A stretch of DNA of 64,000 bases from Neomonachus schauinslandi. Taxonomy: Eukaryota > Chordata > Mammalia > Carnivora > Phocidae. A program made the translations under genes and the position numbers. This document shows positions 58,301 to 64,000 of this stretch, piece after piece (the first letter of the stretch is position 1; each line of letters begins with the position of its first letter). The stretch spans positions 61,595,229 to 61,659,228 of the forward strand of contig NC_058413.1 of NCBI RefSeq assembly GCF_002201575.2, in the 5' to 3' direction. The notes under the pieces were generated by a model. The model was not told the DNA's origin, ran no database searches, and saw only the letters and a program-made list of their open reading frames with translations.

Positions 58301-59110
58301 TTTTAAATTCTTCTTTAATTTCCTGGTTGACCCATTCATTCTTTAGTAGGATGCTCTTTAGCCTCCATGTATTTGAGTTCTTTCCGACTTTCCTCTTGTG
58401 ATTGAGTTCTAGTTTCAAAGCATTGTGTCCTGGAAATATGCAGGGAATGATCCCAATCTTTTGGTAGCAGTTGAGACCGATTTGTGACCTAGGATGTGAT
58501 CGATTCTGGAGAATGTTCCATGGGCAACTAGAGAAGAATGTGTATTCTGTTGCTTTGGGATGGAATGTTCTGAATATGTCTGTGAAGTCCATTTGGTCCA
58601 GTGTGTCATTTAAAGTCTTTATTTCCTTGTTGATCTTTTGCTTAGATGATCTCTCCATTTGAATGAGGGGGGTGTTAAAGTCCCTCACTATTATTATATT
58701 GTTGTCAATGTGTTTCTTTGCTTTTGTTATTAATTGGCTTATATAATTGGCTGCTCCCATGTTAGGGGCATAGATATTTACAATTGTTAGATCTTCTTGT
58801 TGGATAGACCCTTTCAGTAGGATATAGTGTCCTTCCTCGTCTCTTATTACAGTCTTTGGTTTAAAATCTAATTTGTCTGATATAAGGATTGCCACCCCAG
58901 CTTTCTTTTGGTGTCCATTAGCATGATAAATGGTTTTCCACCCCCACACTTTCAATCCAGGGTGTCTTTGGGTCTAAAATGAGTCTCTTGCAGACAGCAT
59001 ACTGATGGGTCTTGTTTTTTTATCCAGTCTGATAGCCTGTGTTTTTTGATTGGGGCATTTAGCCCATTTACATTCAGGGTAACTACTGAAAGATATGAAT
59101 TTTGTGCCAT
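55333..59110 (-). pseudogene. L1 ORF2, copy B, broken
   Basis: Length about 1,260 codons end to end, close to intact L1 ORF2 (about 1,275). Start at 59110 by alignment with copy A. Open pieces: 58955-58038 (305 codons, most of the endonuclease; holds KKAGVAILISDK and RDFNTPL), 57927-57322 (linker and RT, KSPGPDGFPGEFYQ), 57391-57113, 57140-56841, 56716-56426, 56570-55971 and 56088-55333 (251 codons, ends LSEISQSD). The C-terminal piece keeps the Cys cluster C-X3-C-X7-H-X4-C. In the RT active site the FADD box reads FAND, so a catalytic Asp is lost as well as the frame. Confidence 0.93.
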
Positions 59111-59149
59111 TGTATTGCCTGTAAGGTGACTGTTACTGTATATTGTCTG

Positions 59150-60080
59150 TGTTCCTTTCTGGTCTATGTTACTTTTAGGCTCTCTCTTTGCTTAGAGGAC
59201 CCCTTTCAGGATTTCTTGTAGGGCTGGTTTCGTGTTTGCAAATTCCTTTAGTTTTTGTTTGTCCTGGAAGCTTTTTATCTCTCCTCTATTTTCAATGACA
59301 GCCTAGCTGGATATAGTATTCTTGGCTGCATATTTTTCTCATTTAGTGCTCTGAATATATCATGCCCGTCCTTTGTGGCCTGCCCGGACTCTGTGGATAG
59401 GTCTGTTGCCAATCTAATGTTTCTACCATTGTAGGTTACAGACCTCTTGGTCCAAGCTGCTTTCAGGATTTTCTCTTTGTCTCTGAGACTCGTAAGTTTT
59501 ACAATTAGATGTCGGGGTGTTGACCTATTTTTATTGATTTTGAGGGGGGTTCTCAGTGCCTCCTGTATTTTGTGCCTCTTTCCTTCCCAAATTAGGGAAG
59601 TTCTCTGCTATAATTTGCTCCAATATACCTTCTGCCCCTCTCTTTCTTCTTCTTCTCAGATCCCAATTATTCTAATGTTGTTTCGTTTTATGGCATCACT
59701 TATCTCTCCAATTCTGCCCTCGTGATCCAGTAATTGTTTATCTCTCTTTTTCTCAGCTTCTTTATTTTCCATCATTTTGTCTTCTATATCATTGATTTTC
59801 TCTTCTGCCTTATTTATCCTAGCAGTTAGCACCCCAATTTTTTATTGCACCTCACTAATAGCCTTTTTGATTTCGACTTGGTTAGATTTTAGTTCTTTTA
59901 TTTCACCAGAGACAGTTTCTCTAATAACTTCCATGCTTTCCTCAAGCCCAGCTAGTATCTTTAAAATCATGATTCTGAACTATGGTCCGACATCGTTCTA
60001 ATGTCCATATTGAGTCGGTCCCTGGCAGTTGGTACTGCCTCTTGTTCTTTTTGTTGAGGTTATTTTTTCTGTCTTGTCAT
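59150..60080 (-). pseudogene. L1 ORF1, copy B, broken
   Basis: Start codon at 60080-60078 (MTRQKK, then a stop codon at codon 7 where copy A has an open codon). The stretch after it reads KEQEAVPTARD, as in copy A. Several further stops and indels follow, including a deviated region around 59950-60010. End before ORF2 approximate. Confidence 0.8.
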
Positions 60081-60561
60081 TTTGTCCAGAGAAGAATAGA
60101 TGAATGAGAGAACAAAATGTTAACAAGGTAACAATGTCCCCATAAAATATACTCTAAACAAATCAGAAAAGACCTGAAGCCAGTGGAAAGAAAGGGAAAG
60201 AAAGAAAAAAGAAAAGAAGAAAATAAAGAAAAAGATAAAAACAAACAAAAACAGAACAAAACAAAAAAAATAAAACAATATGTACAATATGGTCAAGCTG
60301 GTGCATAGATCAGTGCCGCACACTAGATTTTGGGTGTATTTTGGTCTGTTAGAAGAAAGTGCCTCCCAAAATTTTAAAGAAAGAAAAACTTATATATGTA
60401 TAAAAATAAGGGTTGATATGATGAAGGGATGGAATATGACTGTAAAGATGAAAATTGTAAAAAATTTTATAAAAGGAATTGATAAGAAGTTGTTTGAAAA
60501 AAGAAAGAAGAGGTTTAAAAAAAAGAAAAAAAAGGGAGAGGATGTGATCAGGCAGGAGACT
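60081..60561 (-). promoter_or_regulatory. Remnant of L1 5' UTR, copy B
   Basis: Only the ORF1-proximal ~480 bp of the leader remain. The GC-rich promoter-bearing part is missing, so this copy never had a complete internal promoter at this site. Confidence 0.75.
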
Positions 60562-60796
60562 ACATATATAGATATACTAGATATAAATACTCTATGTGGA
60601 GATTGGCACATTCCACAATCTTAATATGTACTTGTCTCCAAATAGATATGTAGATCCATTGTAATGCTTATCAAACTTCCAGCAGCATTTTTGTTGAAAG
60701 TAATAAACGTTTTCTAAAATATGAATGGCAAAGGGATTCAAATATCTAAAACATTTTTGAAAAAAAGAACTAGAGGAATTACATTATCCAATTTTA

Positions 60797-61006
60797 TTTA
60801 TTTTTTTAAAGACTTTATTTATTTATCTGACAGAGAGAGAGAGAGACAGCAGGAGAGGGAACACAAGTAGGGGGAGCGGGAGAGGGAGAAGCAGGCTTCC
60901 CACTGAGCAGGGAACCCTATATGGGGCTTGATCCCAGGACCCTGGGATCATGACCTGAGCAGAAGGGGAAGGCAGACACTTAATGACTGAGCCACCCAGA
61001 AGTCCC
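60797..61006 (-). mobile_element. CAN SINE, minus strand
   Basis: TTTATTTATTTTTTTAAAGA, GA-rich body, GACTGAGCCACCCAGAAGTCCC. Perfect 16-bp TSD ACATTATCCAATTTTA at 60781-60796 and 61007-61022. Sits in the ancient L1. Confidence 0.96.
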
Positions 61007-61714
61007 ACATTATCCAATTTTAAAACTTAGTTTATCTTCAATGAAAGCCTCATACTTTATTTAAAATCAACTCAAAAAGATCTTAAGATCTAAGCGTAAA
61101 ATATAAAACTATTAATCTTTTAGGAAAAAATATTAAAAAAATCTCCACTAGCTAGAGTTAGATGAAGAGTTATTAGACATGATACCAAAAGCAAAACACA
61201 TAGAAGAAAATATTAACAAATAGAACTTCATTAAAATTAAAATAAATGTTGCACAAAAAATAGTTTAAGAGAAAAAAGAACAAGCCACAGACTGGGAGAA
61301 AATATTTGCAAATTATTTAATCAACAAAGAAATTATATCCAAATTATATAAAGAAATCAGTAATCACAACAGTAAGAAAATATATAATTCAACTAAAAAA
61401 TGGGCAAAATACTTGAACAGACATTTCACCAAAAACGACATATGGATAGCAAAGAAATACATGAAAATATGATGAACATCATTAGGCACCAGAGAAATGT
61501 AGACAGCATGCTCAATGACACACTACTATATCCCTATTAGAATTTCTGAAATAACAATTCTACATGCTGAGGAGGATATGGAGCAACTGGATCTCTGAAA
61601 CACTGCTAATGAAAATGCAAAATTTAACAGTCACTCCAGAAAACAGTTTAGTTGTTTATTATAAAGTCATATATACTCTTGCCACATAATCCAGCAACCC
61701 ACACTCAGGTGTCT

Positions 61715-62140
61715 ACTCCAGAGGAGAAGGTAGCAAACTTTTTCTGTAAGGCACCAGATACTAAATATTTTCAGATCTGTGAGCTAAATACCATCTCTAT
61801 CACATATTCATCATTTTTCAACCCTATAAAAAAGTAAAAATCATTTTTACATTTGTGTGAACATGTTTTCATTTAAAGTGGGTAAATATCTAGAAGTAGA
61901 ATTGGTAAATCACAAGGTAAATATATATTTATTCAAGAAAATGTCAGATTGATTCCCAAGTAGTCCCATTTTACACTCCTATTAGTGTATGAGGGTTCTA
62001 GTTTCTCTTAACCCTCTCCAATACTTGTCATTGTCACTCTTTTTTATTATAGATACTCAAGTGAGTATGGGTTTTACCAAAAAAAAAAAAATGCTGAGGC
62101 ACAGATTTATCCTGCAGGTCATAGTTTGTCGCCCCATGTC
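61715..62140. repeat. MER1-like hAT transposon relic, split by an inverted L1 piece
   Basis: 61730-61800 (GTAGCAAACTTTTTCTGTAA, CCAGATACTAAATATTTTCA) and 62085-62140 (GATTTATCCTGCAGGTCATA, GTTTGTCGCCCCATGTCC) are the two ends of a familiar short hAT element (agcaaactttttctgtaaagggccagatag ... ggccgtagtttgccgacccctg). The exact family name is uncertain. 61855-62085 between them is L1. Confidence 0.6.
61855..62085 (-). repeat. Old L1 ORF2 fragment, antisense, inside the hAT relic
   Basis: GTGGGTAAATATCTAGAAGT, AGAATTGGTAAATCACAAGG, CCCATTTTACACTCCTATTA, TGAGGGTTCTAGTTTCTCTT match the reverse of L1 ORF2 C-terminal sequence. Confidence 0.75.
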
Positions 62141-62861
62141 CTACAGAAAAAACAAAACAACAAAAAAAAACCTTATATTCACATAAAATTCTGTATACAA
62201 ATATTCATGCCAGCTTTGTTTATAATAGTCAAAAATTGAAACCAACTCAAATGTTCTGCAGTTTTTGTAGTTAGGCAAGCTGTGATTCATCCATACAATG
62301 GATTCAGCAATAAAAGAGAAACAGAACCACTGATATGTACAACAATCTGGATGGATGTCAAGAACATTATGTTGAGTGAAAAAGGCCAATTCAAAAGTTT
62401 ACATACTATACACATGCATTTATCTAACATTTTTGAAATGGCAAAATTATAGTGATGGATCAATTGTTTCTAGGAGTTAAGATTGTGTGAGAATATGACG
62501 GAGTAACACCACGGCATTTCTTTGGGATGAATTCTGTATTCTGACTGTGGTGGTGGTTACACGAATCTCTAATTGTATAAAATTTTACAGAACTGCATTT
62601 CCCCCAAATAAATCTAGTGAAATTCAGTAAGATGTGCAAACCAGTTAAAATTATTGTACCAATGTCAATGCCCTAGCTTTGCTAATTGTGCTATTGTTAT
62701 GTATGGTGTTATATTTGAGGAAGTTGGGGATAGGGTACAGGGAATTTGTACGATTTTTGCAACTTCTATGTGAGCCTACAATTATTTCAGAATTAGAAGC
62801 CATTTAAAAGTGAAAAATAATGAGATTCCATTTTATACTCATGAGAATACCTATAATAAAA

Positions 62862-63335
62862 AAAAATGGCCTTTCAACCATTTTGAGTCTATTTTTGTGT
62901 GTGGTGTAAGACATCCAAATGGCCAACAGACACATGAAGAAGTGCTCAACATCACTCGGCATGAGGGTAATCCAAATCAAAACCTCGATGAGATATTACC
63001 TCACACCAGTCAGAATGGCTAAAATTAACATGTCAGGAAATGACAGATGTTGGTGGATGCGGAGAAAGGGGAACCCTCCTATACTGTTGGTGGGAAGCAA
63101 GCTGGTGTAGCCACTGGAAAACAGTATGGAGGTTCTTCAAAAAGTTGAAAATAGAGCTACCATACAATCCAGCAATTGCACTACTGGGTATTTACCCCAA
63201 AGATACAAATGTAGGGATTTGAAGGGGTACATGCACCGTGATGTTTATAGCAGCAATGTCCACAATAGCCAAACTGGAAAGAGCCAAGATGTCCATTGAC
63301 AGATGAATGGATAAAGAAGAAGTGGTATACAGTTC
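62862..63335 (+). mobile_element. L1 fragment with 5' inversion
   Basis: 62867-62910 (TGGCCTTTCAACCATTTTGA, GTCTATTTTTGTGTGTGGTG) is antisense ORF2. From 62911 (ACATCCAAATGGCCAACAGA) to about 63335 the sequence is sense ORF2 from several hundred bp further 3', with the Cys cluster region (GATGCGGAGAAAGGGGAACC). No 3' UTR or tail follows. Open pieces 62919-63110 and 63040-63222 are in different frames. Confidence 0.82.
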
Positions 63336-63834
63336 TTCAAATTACCTGTGAGGGTTATGACACTATGTTCTATAACCTTATAAATACATCATAAAATATC
63401 TTTCCCATAAATATTAAGCTTTTTCAGGCCAGTGCACTTTCCATATTTTTTACTAAATTTAACAAATCACTGAATATTAATTAAACCACTGCCACTTTTC
63501 TAGCACCAAGACGGTTATTTTGGTGGATACAGAATAACTGGTAATCATTTTCTGCCCTCTTCCTGAACTAGCCTGTGAAAAACTGATCTCCTGATAACAA
63601 ATAACACTGAAAATCTCCCTCCCTCAAATCCTTCCATAAACTCTATAGTTCTAGTTAAATGAAATGGATAAGCATAAGATTTACGTTTTTTCTCACCTCT
63701 GTGTCCAACAATTTACTGAGGAAATCAACATATATTTCAAAAGTCACAACTTAATCTAAAAGTTTGTGGAGAGTAGGAACTAGACATCTGACCCTCAAGA
63801 GACAATTTTATAATCAGCTTATGGAGGTAAATTT
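63336..63834. other. No recognisable feature
   Basis: AT-rich DNA; nothing recognised. Confidence 0.45.
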
Positions 63835-63951
63835 ACATAAAACAAAATTCTTATTAAAATCAGTACATTTTTGTGTATGATTTCATGAATTTGGACAAAT
63901 GTATACAGTAATATAACTATGACCATGATGAGGATACAAAACATTTCCATC
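63835..63951 (-). repeat. Old L1M 3' end, antisense
   Basis: ATTTGGACAAATGTATACAG, ATATAACTATGACCATGATG, AGGATACAAAACATTTCCAT follow the reverse of an L1MB/MC-type 3' end, which should continue with 'caccccaaaag' but is cut by the L1 at 63952. Confidence 0.7.
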
Positions 63952-64000
63952 GAGGGCGGAGCAAGATGGCGGAGGAGTAGGAGACCTGGATTTCGTCTCC
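63952..64000 (+). mobile_element. 5' end of a carnivore L1, plus strand (continues outside)
   Basis: GAGGGCGGAGCAAGATGGCG, then GAGGAGTAGGAGACCTGGAT. This matches the 5' terminus of copy A (reverse of 5170-5225) closely and keeps its CpGs. The copy begins at the true L1 5' end, so it may be full length; only 49 bases are visible. Confidence 0.85.
63963..63972 (+). promoter_or_regulatory. YY1-type motif at L1 5' end
   Basis: AAGATGGCGG about 12 bases into the element, same position as in copy A. Confidence 0.6.

Larger units (their letters stand above)
54846..60561 (-). mobile_element. Young carnivore L1, copy B, 5'-truncated in the 5' UTR
   Basis: 5.7 kb: 3' UTR (54846-55332), ORF2 (55333-59110), ORF1 (about 59150-60080) and only ~480 bp of 5' UTR. 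The break at 60561 corresponds to about 3905 in copy A. It interrupts the ancient L1. I could not find a convincing TSD: the left flank is T/A-rich and the right flank begins CATATATAGATATACTAG. Both ORFs are broken. Confidence 0.93.
53155..62805 (+). mobile_element. Ancient L1 (L1M-type), sense, split by three later insertions
   Basis: 53155-54845 is ORF2 from the endonuclease domain (TTGGAGATTTCAATATTCCT) into the reverse transcriptase (CATCATGACCAAGTAGGGTT). It breaks at 54845 and resumes at about 60562 in the next part of ORF2 (CAATCTTAATATGTACTTGT, CTTCCAGCAGCATTTTTGTT). It continues with a SINE gap (60797-61006) to 61715, and after a hAT insertion runs from about 62141 (TACAAATATTCATGCCAGCT) to the 3' end near 62805. 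All frames are destroyed. Confidence 0.85.

Noticed and set aside
57322..58955. Long L1 ORF2 frames as a host gene
   Set aside because: They carry L1 endonuclease and reverse-transcriptase motifs and belong to the broken copy B; no sign of domestication.

Overview
The window is mammalian nuclear DNA from a carnivore, most likely an arctoid caniform (bear, seal or mustelid lineage). This rests on about 14 copies of the carnivore tRNA-derived CAN SINE, which begin GGGGCGCCTGGGTGGCTCAG and end in (AAATA)n AAATCTT-A(n), and on young carnivore-type LINE-1 (L1) copies whose 5' end reads GAGCAAGATGGCGGAGGAG. The SINE head is closer to what I recall for arctoids than to the dog or cat versions; the species is an inference. 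I find no host protein-coding exon, CpG island, tRNA, rRNA or CRISPR. This is an AT-rich, repeat-dense gene desert or a large intron.

Layout. 1-5225: a minus-strand L1 (copy A) with a complete 5' UTR, degraded ORF1 and ORF2, and its 3' end beyond the left edge. 5.2-10 kb: AT-rich DNA, then an L2 split by an unclassified repeat, which is itself split by an L1 with a 5' inversion. 10-14 kb: an L1 fragment interrupted by a second L1 that also has a 5' inversion, bounded by target-site duplications (TSDs). 14.7-15.8 kb: two SINEs and an L1 3' end lodged in a SINE tail. 16-20 kb: L2, MIR and the second copy of an old duplicated block. 20.3-24.4 kb: a near full-length Tigger1 DNA transposon on the minus strand, split by an L1 that carries a SINE. 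25.8-26.9 kb: a perfect 51-bp inverted repeat around 1,015 bp of mostly repeat-free sequence. 28.2-29.6 kb: a 5'-truncated L1 with a CA microsatellite. 32.8-33.6 kb: a degenerate endogenous-retrovirus leader and start of gag. 36.9-45 kb: old L1M/HAL1-like LINE sequence in both orientations, with stacked L1 3' ends, an L1 5' UTR piece and several SINEs. 45-53 kb: sparse L2/MIR relics. 53.1-62.8 kb: an ancient plus-strand L1 split by a 5.7-kb younger minus-strand L1 (copy B), a SINE and a MER1-like hAT element. 62.9-63.3 kb: another inverted L1. From 63952: the 5' end of a plus-strand L1 running out of the window.

No cellular pathway is encoded. The interacting parts are parasitic: the L1 enzymes (endonuclease and reverse transcriptase) account for the L1s and the SINEs, and most younger insertions show 8-18 bp TSDs. 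Every L1 ORF I could follow is broken, so nothing complete in the window looks autonomous; the L1 starting at 63952 cannot be judged. The least expected structures are the 51-bp perfect inverted repeat, the 7.94-kb-spaced old duplication, three or four L1 5' inversions, and a body-less poly(A) insertion with a TSD. I did not find a convincing new functional system.
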